Shown: positions 48,483 through 56,700 of the stretch, one piece after another
How positions within the stretch are numbered: position 1 is the stretch's first letter
Layout: each line of letters opens with the position of its first letter
Program-made: the position numbers and the translations under genes
NCBI GenBank assembly: GCA_000828835.1
Contig: AP014633.1
Span: forward strand, 1,426,001-1,490,000
DNA length: 64,000 nt
Source: Thioploca ingrica
GTDB lineage: Bacteria; Pseudomonadota; Gammaproteobacteria; Beggiatoales; Beggiatoaceae
Reading direction: 5' to 3'
Notes under the pieces: generated by a model
Told to the model about the DNA's origin: nothing
The model's input: only the letters and a program-made list of their open reading frames with translations
The model's database searches: none

Positions 48483-48951
48483 GTTTGGGTTTTTTACCAC
48501 TGACCACTTCTCCAGATTGTTCATCTTCAACCCAAAAGGTTACTGTAAAATGGGGAGGAGATGAATTACTCTCATCCACGTTAGGTATCCCTTTGACAAC
48601 GTACTGATGACCCGCTCGCGCCATCAATTTCATTTCGCTACTAGCAGACCAAGCGGTTTTATCGTAACTACTTTCTTGGCGCCAACTGACTTCTAATTGG
48701 TGGATACCGGGTGATATTTCTACTGCAGAACTCAAAATCTCCTGACCATCTACGGCAGTAATAAAAATCGCGGTCGAAGTAACAAAAGTAGATAGTCCAG
48801 TATGACCGGCTTTGATGACGGCATTGACTGGAATCGGCGCGGTATTTTTAACCGGTACTGTCGCTGGTGGGCTACATCCCGAAATCAGTTCCAGGAAATA
48901 GCTCATGACTATTATCCGAGAATAAGCTTTAAAATTCATTTGAATATACAT
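48472..48951 (-). CDS. Small putative lipoprotein, translationally coupled to the GH3 gene
   Basis: The 159-residue protein has a hydrophobic N-terminus ending in LISGC, a lipoprotein box. The mature domain is beta-rich (IFITAVDGQEILSSAVEI; PGIHQLEVSW) and resembles PEGA/surface-adhesive beta-sandwich domains of envelope lipoproteins. The first in-frame Met of the lipoprotein signal is residue 5 (MNFKAYSRI). It overlaps the start of the GH3 gene by 11 bp, indicating co-expression. Family not recognised. Confidence 0.75.
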   Translation of the reverse strand: MYIQMNFKAYSRIIVMSYFLELISGCSPPATVPVKNTAPIPVNAVIKAGHTGLSTFVTSTAIFITAVDGQEILSSAVEISPGIHQLEVSWRQESSYDKTAWSASSEMKLMARAGHQYVVKGIPNVDESNSSPPHFTVTFWVEDEQSGEVVSGKKPKHAQ

Positions 48952-49091
48952 AAACTTGTTTAGTATTATTTCACGATTCGGTGGTGCTAAAAAGGTAACC
49001 CGTGGCGTAGGTTGGACATTACTACAAAAGCCGGAAGCTAAAATCGTTACAGCTCTGTCATCGCGATTAGATTATTTTCACGCGCTGCCGC

Positions 49092-49742
49092 TTAAAAATC
49101 CTGAAATTTTAGTTTCCACATCAGCCGCTGACCACGACGCGTAAACAACATCGGCACCGTACGGGCAACAATCCCTTCCGCACGAACCCCGCGACCGCCA
49201 TCTTGAATCGCTACCGTGCTGTTGCCAGCATGTCCCAGCCATTTGGCTAATTCATCCGCACAGTTGGGAAGGAAATCTATTTCTCCCAAAACTGGTACCG
49301 TGAGAATACTTAATTTTGCGGCAATATCCGCAATCGCTTCGGGTTCGAGCCACCACTGCCCAACGAGGACATCGAATAACCGAAATGATATGCCTTGGCG
49401 ATAGGCGCCACCACCATGAATTCTTTCGCCATAACCTTCACCAAATAAAATGACTTCGCTCTCAGGTGATTCTGCAAATACGGGCTGAAGTTTATCTCGG
49501 GTGAACGTTTCTTGTAGATAGTCTAATAATTTAGCTGGTATTTGGGCGTTTTCAGTACGTCCGCTATGGGTTACTACCCCATCGGGTAACAAACCAACTC
49601 GCACGTTAGTGCCATCTATTTTTTCAGTAAGTTGCCAGCGGCGAATATTGCCAAATTCGGGTAAGCGTAATTGGCTGGTAATGACTTTGCCAGTGGCTTT
49701 ATCACGCTGATAGAGAGTTTCAATCTTAGGATATTCAAGCAT
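49092..49742 (-). CDS. RNA ligase-like protein (T4 Rnl2-type nucleotidyltransferase fold)
   Basis: The 216-residue protein has the nucleotidyltransferase motifs of RNA ligases: motif I EKIDGTN with the AMP-accepting Lys41, motif III-like VILFGEGYG, motif IV AEGIVAR and motif V MWKLK near the C-terminus. This is a minimal ligase without an added C-terminal domain. Activity would be sealing of nicked RNA or another nucleotidyl transfer; the partner is unknown. It is a lone minus-strand gene, 140 bp from the lipoprotein gene start, with no RtcB, Pnkp or RNase neighbour. Confidence 0.85.
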   Translation of the reverse strand: MLEYPKIETLYQRDKATGKVITSQLRLPEFGNIRRWQLTEKIDGTNVRVGLLPDGVVTHSGRTENAQIPAKLLDYLQETFTRDKLQPVFAESPESEVILFGEGYGERIHGGGAYRQGISFRLFDVLVGQWWLEPEAIADIAAKLSILTVPVLGEIDFLPNCADELAKWLGHAGNSTVAIQDGGRGVRAEGIVARTVPMLFTRRGQRLMWKLKFQDF

Positions 49743-49951
49743 ATCGCTACTGTCCCTTAATAGAAAAATCTGCTCAATTGGATAAAAAATAATATTAACA
49801 TAATAAATTAATTAAAGGATAATTCTACTTCAACTAGTTTTTAAAACTTTAAATCCGCTTAAAATTAAAAATGACAATTTCATGTATAATAAAACTATTA
49901 TCAAACTAATACCCATTTTCTAATTTTTTATTGTAGATATTGAATAATTTC

Positions 49952-50941
49952 ATGCAAATTGGCACTTATACCCTCAAAAATCGTCTCATATTAGCCCCTA
50001 TGGCTGGGGTAACTGACCGTCCTTTTCGCCAATTATGTAAAACCATGGGGGCTGGGATGGCGGTATCAGAAATGATTTCATCTAACTCGTTATTATGGGG
50101 CAGCGAAAAAACTAAACGTCGTGCTAATCATGAAGGTGAAGTGGAACCCCGTTGCGTACAAATCGTGGGTGCTGATCCCCAATTAATGGTTAAAGCTGCG
50201 CAATACAATGTAGCTAATGGTGCGCAACTAATTGATATTAATATGGGTTGTCCGGCTAAAAAAGTCTGTCGGGTCATGGCTGGCTCAGCCTTATTAAAAG
50301 ACGAGCCATTAGTCGGTAAAATCCTGGCAGCGATTGTTAAGGCAGTGGCAGTGCCAGTCACCGTGAAAATCCGTACCGGTTGGGACAAAACGCATCGGAA
50401 TGGGGTTCGGATTGCACAACTCGCTGAACAAGTGGGTATTCAAGCCATTGCTGTTCATGGACGGACTCGTGCTTGTGGTTACAGTGGCGAAGCGGAATAT
50501 GACACGATTGCCGAAATTAAAGCGACGGTTAATATACCCGTCATTGCTAATGGCGATATTCGCAGTCCAGAAAAGGCAAAACAGGTACTGGATTACACCG
50601 GAGCAGATGCCATCATGATCGGTCGTGCCGCTCAAGGTCGTCCTTGGCTGTTTCGGGAAATCGAGCATTATTTACAAACCGGGGAGAAATTAGCTGAACC
50701 GTCGATCAGTGAAATCCAGGATATTTTGTTGACTCATTTAGACAATCTTTATCAATTTTATGGCGAATATACGGGAGTACGGATGGCTCGTAAACATTTA
50801 TCATGGTACAGCAAAGGTCAACCGCATGGCGCTATTTTTCGGGATACAATCAATCGGGTTGAAAGTAGTGTTGAACAAGTTAAATTGATGCACCGTTTTT
50901 TCACGCAATTAATGGCAACTTCTCCGGGTCTAATCGGTTAA
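49952..50941 (+). CDS. dusB: tRNA-dihydrouridine synthase B
   Basis: FMN enzyme that reduces uridine to dihydrouridine (U17 for DusB) in tRNA D-loop. The 329-residue protein begins MQIGTYTLKNRLILAPMAGV, matching the family N-terminus; a TTG four codons earlier (49940) is a longer alternative. Further motifs: MGCPAKKVCR with the proton-donor Cys, VTVKIRTGWD, AVHGRTRACGYSG and IGRAAQGRPWLF. fis, which often follows dusB, is absent; instead rlmB converges with a 12-bp overlap. Confidence 0.97.
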   Translation: MQIGTYTLKNRLILAPMAGVTDRPFRQLCKTMGAGMAVSEMISSNSLLWGSEKTKRRANHEGEVEPRCVQIVGADPQLMVKAAQYNVANGAQLIDINMGCPAKKVCRVMAGSALLKDEPLVGKILAAIVKAVAVPVTVKIRTGWDKTHRNGVRIAQLAEQVGIQAIAVHGRTRACGYSGEAEYDTIAEIKATVNIPVIANGDIRSPEKAKQVLDYTGADAIMIGRAAQGRPWLFREIEHYLQTGEKLAEPSISEIQDILLTHLDNLYQFYGEYTGVRMARKHLSWYSKGQPHGAIFRDTINRVESSVEQVKLMHRFFTQLMATSPGLIG

Positions 50942-51688
50942 ACCACGTCGTTGCCGCACCGCTTCGTATAAACAAACCCCAGCGGCAACGGATACATTGA
51001 GACTGGCCACGGTTCCTAGCATCGGAATATGAACTAATACATCACAAATTTCCCGGGTAAGCCGCCGCAGTCCCGTTCCCTCCGAACCGAACACCAAAGC
51101 TAAAGGGCCCGTTAAGCGAGTCTCAAACAGGCTGATTTGACTATGACTGTCTGCTCCAACCAACCACACCCCTTGTTCCTGTAACCAACGCAAAGTGGTC
51201 GCTAAATTGGTCACTGGAATTAAAGGAACGGTATCAGCCGCACCGCTGGCGACTTTTCGCACGACGCCAGATAATCCACAGGCTCGATTTTTAGGGATAA
51301 CAACGGCATGAATCCCAGCAGCATCGGCTGTCCGTAAACAAGCCCCTAAATTATGCGGATCTTGTACTTCATCTAACACTAGTAAAAAAGGCGGTGTTGT
51401 TACTGTGGCGATAACCGTTTCTAGAGTCGGTTGCGTTTCGAGCGGGCGAGTTTGGCACCGGATCACAATTCCTTGATGATGAGCAACTTGGGTTAATTTA
51501 TCTAAAGTTTTCCGCGGCACGGTATGAATTGCAATTCCCTGTTGTTGAACTTGAGTTAACATCGCCTGCAATTGAGCATCATGTCGACCTTCCTGTACCC
51601 ATAATTCATACACCCGACTGATATCAGTGGCTAGAATCTGTTGTACTGCATGAAGACCGTAGATTTGTTCGTATTTACTTTTAGCCAT
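50930..51688 (-). CDS. rlmB: 23S rRNA (guanosine(2251)-2'-O)-methyltransferase RlmB
   Basis: SPOUT-fold methyltransferase. The 252-residue protein has an N-terminal substrate-binding domain (YGLHAVQQIL), then the SpoU motifs NLGACLRTADAAG, LVFGSEGTGLRRLTREICD and MLGTVASLNVSVAAGVCLYE, which form the knotted SAM site. Length is right for RlmB. It converges with dusB (overlapping stops) and stands upstream of nothing related; in many relatives it is linked to rnr. Confidence 0.97.
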   Translation of the reverse strand: MAKSKYEQIYGLHAVQQILATDISRVYELWVQEGRHDAQLQAMLTQVQQQGIAIHTVPRKTLDKLTQVAHHQGIVIRCQTRPLETQPTLETVIATVTTPPFLLVLDEVQDPHNLGACLRTADAAGIHAVVIPKNRACGLSGVVRKVASGAADTVPLIPVTNLATTLRWLQEQGVWLVGADSHSQISLFETRLTGPLALVFGSEGTGLRRLTREICDVLVHIPMLGTVASLNVSVAAGVCLYEAVRQRRGLTD

Positions 51689-51769
51689 TGGTTAACCTGA
51701 TTGAGGAGATAGATTTAGAAAGGGATTACCGATCGACGTTTTACTGTTATTTTTATAAATATTTAGATA

Positions 51770-52270
51770 TTAATTGTTTCCAGGTTCTCTTATTGGGAAG
51801 ATAAGATAGCCATTTTTTCTCACATAAGACAGTGGAATTTTAGGATTATTGATATCTTTATTTCCTTCCTTGTACCATTTATTCTCCCATTTTTGGTAAA
51901 AAGGCTCTAATTGTTTTGGAATAAGTACATAGATTTCTTTTAGTTCGATACCCTCATATACGGAAAACACCCAATTAACTTCACGATATTTTCTGATAAT
52001 AGTGGGGTTCAGGTGATGATGGGTAGAAAAACTTTTAGTCAGTAGAATATTAACCGATTTTAATTCGTACTCGTTACCAAATTCATCTATAGCATCATTA
52101 CCTTCCCGCCCAGGTAAAACTTTAAGACTCGTTGTCAAGATGACTTGCAAGAGTTTACCTCCATTATCCTGAAAAATATCTTGGATACCATGTTTTAATG
52201 CCAACTCTTGATACTCCCGAATACAGGGAAATAATTCGTCAAGCTTGTTTTTATCGGGGTGTTGTTTCAT
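51770..52270 (-). CDS. PvuII-like type II restriction endonuclease
   Basis: The 166-residue protein aligns from its start [20 protein letters not shown] to near its end with my recollection of R.PvuII (157 residues, MSHPDLNKLLELWPHIQEY), including [18 protein letters not shown] and [19 protein letters not shown]. The PD-(D/E)XK residues are Asp59, Glu69 and Lys71 (PvuII Asp58, Glu68, Lys70). [11 protein letters not shown] holds the His pair used in specificity. A homologue with PvuII specificity (CAGCTG) is expected, but not proven. The ATG at 52270 is chosen over the frame start at 52297 since it matches the family; it overlaps the controller gene by 20 bp. Confidence 0.93.
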   Translation of the reverse strand: MKQHPDKNKLDELFPCIREYQELALKHGIQDIFQDNGGKLLQVILTTSLKVLPGREGNDAIDEFGNEYELKSVNILLTKSFSTHHHLNPTIIRKYREVNWVFSVYEGIELKEIYVLIPKQLEPFYQKWENKWYKEGNKDINNPKIPLSYVRKNGYLIFPIREPGNN

Positions 52271-52496
52271 TGAAATTGTCGCTTGACAACAACACACAAA
52301 TATTTACTTCAAGTGCATTAGCGAGTTTTTCTATATTATCTATAGATATGTTACGTTTTGCCCGTTCTACTGAACTAATATAGGTTCGATGAAGTCCGGA
52401 TCTATCAGCCAGTTCTTCCTGGGAAAATTTTTTCTTTTGCCGCCATACTTTTAGATTATGAGCAAATAATTCGCGTATACTTAGTGTGGTTCTCAT
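52251..52496 (-). CDS. Restriction-modification controller protein (C protein, HTH_XRE)
   Basis: An 81-residue helix-turn-helix protein ([20 protein letters not shown] ... [19 protein letters not shown]) of the C.PvuII type. Such proteins bind C-boxes upstream of their own gene and first delay, then activate, expression of the endonuclease so that the methylase acts first. It is transcribed with the endonuclease (20-bp overlap) and divergently from the methyltransferase, the PvuII arrangement. A candidate operator lies at 52520-52533, 24 bp upstream of the start. Confidence 0.93.
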   Translation of the reverse strand: MRTTLSIRELFAHNLKVWRQKKKFSQEELADRSGLHRTYISSVERAKRNISIDNIEKLANALEVNICVLLSSDNFNETTPR

Positions 52497-52517
52497 GATT
52501 TACTGATTGTGACGGGA

Positions 52518-52546
52518 TTGACTACTTTAAGTCTACAGATTATAAG
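52518..52546 (+). promoter_or_regulatory. Sigma70-like promoter for the methyltransferase with overlapping C-box-like dyad
   Basis: TTGACT (52518-52523), a 17-bp spacer and TATAAG (52541-52546) form a near-consensus promoter pointing to the methyltransferase start at 52576. GACT-N6-AGTC (52520-52533) overlaps its -35 and spacer and resembles the GACT/AGTC half-sites of C-boxes. On the opposite strand the same dyad precedes the controller gene. Confidence 0.6.
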
Positions 52547-52575
52547 TAACATTTTTACTGATTTTGAGGTTATTT

Positions 52576-53583
52576 ATGCAATCATTTTTTGATCAAGACC
52601 CAGCCTATTCCACCCGGTTAGGTGCCATCTATTGTGCAGATTCGCTAAAAATGCTGGAGCAATTGCCAAACAACAGTATCAATTTAGTCATGACCAGTCC
52701 CCCATTTGCTCTACAACGTCAAAAGGAATATGGGAACCAAGAACAAGATGAATATGTCGAATGGTTAGCTGAATTTGGCAAATTAATTTACCAAAAGTTG
52801 ACTGATAATGGCAGCTTAGTACTTGATTTGGGAGGTGCGTATCAAAAAGGTGTGCCAGTAAGAAGCTTGTATAACTTTCGCGTGTTGCTTACTTTTTGCG
52901 ATGATATTGGCTTTTCTTTGGCAGAGGATTTTTATTGGTTTAATCCTTCCAAGTTACCCAGCCCGATTGAATGGGTAAATAAAAGAAAACTCCGAGCCAA
53001 AGATTCCATCAACACCATTTGGTGGCTTAGCAAAACTCAATGGCCAAAAGCGGATATAACCAAAGTATTAGTTGAATATAGTCCGAGAATGAAAAAACTA
53101 CTGGCAGCACCCAGTGAATTTTATTCTCCAGCTAAGCGACCTTCAGGACATGATATTTCGGCGGGTTTTGGTAAAGACAATGGTGGTGCAATCCCGCCTA
53201 ATTTATTGCAAATTCCAAACTCAGAATCGAATAGTAACTACCTTTCTAGCTGTAAAACACTGAATATTAAAAGTCATCCGGCACGATTTCCGGCAAAATT
53301 GCCCGAGTTTTTTATCAATTTCTTAACGGAACCAGGTGATTGGGTGGTAGATATTTTTGCTGGCTCCAATACCACCGGTTCAGTTGCCGAAAGCCTTCAT
53401 AGACGGTGGCTGAGTTTCGAGTTAGAAATTGAATATGTTGCGGCTTCGGTATTACGTTTTTTAGATCAGCCAACAACAAATCAACTACATGATATATACG
53501 AAAAAATACTCTCTGGCGACAGCCTGTTTCTTGACGAGCTTTCATTTGTTCGCCCGAGTTCTTCTCAACTCGCTTTATTATGA
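52576..53583 (+). CDS. PvuII-like DNA (cytosine-N4-)-methyltransferase
   Basis: The 335-residue protein has the N4-cytosine class motif TSPPFAL (residues 40-46, motif IV) and a late SAM-binding motif DIFAGSNTTGSVAE (motif I after IV, beta-class order). SPIEWVNKRKLRAKDSINTI and RPSGHDISAGFGKDNGGAIP match my recollection of M.PvuII, a beta-class N4C methylase acting on CAGCTG. The ATG at 52576 has GAGG at 8 bases; a TTG at 52564 would add four residues. It protects host DNA from the adjacent endonuclease. Confidence 0.95.
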   Translation: MQSFFDQDPAYSTRLGAIYCADSLKMLEQLPNNSINLVMTSPPFALQRQKEYGNQEQDEYVEWLAEFGKLIYQKLTDNGSLVLDLGGAYQKGVPVRSLYNFRVLLTFCDDIGFSLAEDFYWFNPSKLPSPIEWVNKRKLRAKDSINTIWWLSKTQWPKADITKVLVEYSPRMKKLLAAPSEFYSPAKRPSGHDISAGFGKDNGGAIPPNLLQIPNSESNSNYLSSCKTLNIKSHPARFPAKLPEFFINFLTEPGDWVVDIFAGSNTTGSVAESLHRRWLSFELEIEYVAASVLRFLDQPTTNQLHDIYEKILSGDSLFLDELSFVRPSSSQLALL

Positions 53584-53588
53584 GCAAG

Positions 53589-53740
53589 TAGCCTGGATGG
53601 AACAAGGAAGTGAATGAGGCTCTCCCTGGATGTCGATGGCAGCGCGTCTGTTGGCGTCGTAACCCGCCTTTCGCGGTGATGCCGCATCCATCCCCATCGT
53701 TCCGTATGGATTGATAGTGCGCATAGCGCATCCTACAGCT
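53589..53740. repeat. GC-rich GTAGCCTGGATG-type repeat element
   Basis: A 150-bp stretch, clearly GC-richer than the surroundings, opens with GTAGCCTGGATGGAACAAGG and ends with GCGCATCCTAC, roughly inverted to its start. It contains CGCCTTTCGCGGTGATGCCG and CATCCATCCCCATCG. It fills the gap between the methylase and the kinase genes and has no coding frame. It may belong to the same family as 27757-27790. Confidence 0.55.
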
Positions 53741-53745
53741 AACAA

Positions 53746-56700
53746 TCACCGATAGAGCCATACCCGCATCAATGAAATTAATTTATCGGTGTTGACCGGT
53801 TTGGAAAGATAGTCATTAGCACCGGCTTCAATACATTTGGCTTTATCTCCTTTCATCGCCTTAGCGGTCAACGCAATGATCGGTAAGTTGTGGAAATTAG
53901 GTTGTGTTCTGATGGTTCGCATCGCTTCATAACCATCCATTTCTGGCATCATCATGTCCATGATAACCATGACAATATCTTTATTTTCATTTAATTTTCT
54001 GAGGGCTTCTTTACCGTTAGTAGCCACAATGATTTCCATGTCGTTATCTTCTAACACGGTTGCCAAAGCAAAGGTATTACGCACGTCATCATCGACCAAC
54101 AAAATCTTTTTATTCCGTAAGATAGTGGTTTTATCATGTACCATCCGAATCATGTTACGTTTGTCACTGGGTAAATGAGCTTCTACCTGATGGAGAAACA
54201 GGGTGGCTTCGTCCAGCAAGCGTTCTGGAGAATAAACGGTCTTGATGGTGAGATGCTCCATATAACTTTGTAAAGTTTTTTCTTCGGCGGCGGTTAATTC
54301 TCGTTCTGCAGAAATAATCAACGGAATTTGGGCAAATTGTTCTTCTTGTTCAAGTAATTCTAGTAAATTAAGATCCTTACCTTGCTCCACATTGAGGTCT
54401 AAAATAATGCAATCAAACCGCTGGTGGTGTAGATGTTGATGTGCCTCAGCGATGGTGGAAGTGACTGTGACTCGAATAGTCGCACTGGCAATTAACTCAA
54501 GTATTTTCTGTTGAGAGGAAACCGTGTCAGCGATTAATAGTAGATTTTTAATTGGATTGGCTAAAAATCGCTCGATTTTCTTAAAGGCTTCTTCCAATTC
54601 CGATAAATTGACCGGTTTAAGCAAATAGCCAATCGCTCCCATTCGTTTGGCAGTCATTTCCTGATCAGCCGCCGAAATAAAATGAACCGGAATATGGCGA
54701 GTGTGCGGATTATCTTTCAACTTTTCCATCACGGTCCAGCCATCCACTTGAGGTAGGCTCACATCCAGGATAATGGCATGGGGTTGATAATATTGCGCCA
54801 ATTGCAAACCAGTTCGACCCTCTTCAGCTAGCAGGTATTTGAAACCTTTTTCTTGAGCATTTTCCCTCAGTAACCGAGAAAATCTGGAATCATCTTCAAT
54901 AATTAAAATCACTTTGTCAGTGTCAGTCAGTAGGTCTCTATCATCGATCACCGGTGTTGCCAAACTATCGGCAGCAGTTGGTGGTGGTAATAAGGCTGCT
55001 TCTGGTCGAAGGGTCGTTCCGGTCGCCAAAGACGGTGGTGATTGATTTTCCAAAGTGGCCGATGCTAATGAATTATTAGGGCGAGTTTGTTCCGGCAAGT
55101 ACAGAATGAAGGTACTGCCCTTACCTTCTTCACTGTGTAGTCTAATGTCACCCCCCAACAACCGCGCTAATTGACGAGAAATCGATAATCCCAAGCCAGT
55201 ACCGCCATAACGCCGATTGGTAGTCCCATCAGCCTGTTGGAAAGCTTCAAAAATAATTTGTTGTTTTTCCTTAAGAACACCGATGCCGGTATCCACGATA
55301 CTGATAGCAATACTGCGGCGAGGGTCTAAATTTAAGAACGCGGCTTCATCTTGATTAAGCGGTCGTTGCCAAAGCAATTGAATATTACCACCCTGGTGCG
55401 TGAATTTGAAAGCGTTGGCTAACAGATTGTTAATAATTTGTTTAAGCCGTTGCACATCGGTGTTAAAGGTCGGTGGTAAATCCGGGGCGATGATAATTTG
55501 GAAATTAATTCCCTTACTCTCGGCTAAAGGATGGAATTTTTGGTTAAAGCCCTCGATGAGTTCGGTGATTGACACGGCTTCAAGATTGATTTCAATTTTA
55601 CCCGCTTCTACCTTAGATAAATCGAGAATATCATTGATAAGCATTAATAAATCCGAACCGGCATTATAAATGGTATGAACATATTCAATTTGTTTATCAT
55701 TGAGATTACCGGCTTTATTTTCCGCCAGTAATTGCGCTAACACCAGTAAACTATTTAAAGGGGTTCGCAATTCATGCGACATATTAGCGAGAAATTCTGA
55801 TTTATATTGACTGGCTAATTCCAGTTCTTCAGCTTTTATTTCAATGGCTCGTCGGGTTTTTTCTAAAGCGAGATTTTTTTCTTGGATTTCGGCTTGTTGT
55901 TGCTCTAATTCTTGAGTACGACTTTGTAATTCCTCATTGGCTTGGCGCAGTTCTTCTTGCCGGGTTTGTAATTCCTCTGATTGACTTTGTAATTCTTCAT
56001 TAGCTTGCTGTAATTCTTCCTGTTGCGCTTGTAGTTTAGCCGTTTGTTGTTGTAGCGCTTTAGCTTGGGCTTGCGTTTGTTGCAAGAGGACTTGCATTTG
56101 CTCTCGTGATTGTGCGGTATTAATGGCTATGCCAATATTGGGCATCGCTTGATTAAGAAACTCCAACTGTATGGGAGTTAATTCTTGAAAAGTACCGATT
56201 TCAACGACGCCCTTGAGCGTATTTTCATATAAAAAAGGCACGACGATCAAATTACGCGGCACCGCTGCTCCTAAACCTGAGCCGATATGCAAATAATCGT
56301 CCGGAATTTGGACCAGCAAAATGGGTTGTAATTCCACTGCTACTTGTCCGACGACTCCTTCACCCAATTGGAATTCATTGGTTAGTTCTTGACGTCGAGT
56401 ATAGGCATAACTCGCGATCAATTTTAACCGGGGCGTGGTGGCTTCCGCTGGTTGTAACAGATAAAATACGCCGACTTGAGCCTGAAGACAGTTACTCAGA
56501 AAAGTAATGATATTCTTAGCTAATTTCACCACATCTTGTTCACCCTTCATCCGGTCATTTAATTGGGCTAAACCGGTTTTCAACCAATCTTGGTTAAGAT
56601 TTCTAGTCGTGACCTCGGCTAGCTTAATCGCCGCTGTTTCTAACGCCGTTTTAATTTGCTCCAATTGCCCACGGTATTCGCCCGTTGGTCTGACCTCTAA

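Noticed and set aside
48956..49144. 62-codon plus-strand frame
   Set aside because: Overlaps the start of the lipoprotein gene's upstream region and the end of the RNA ligase gene; no ribosome site.
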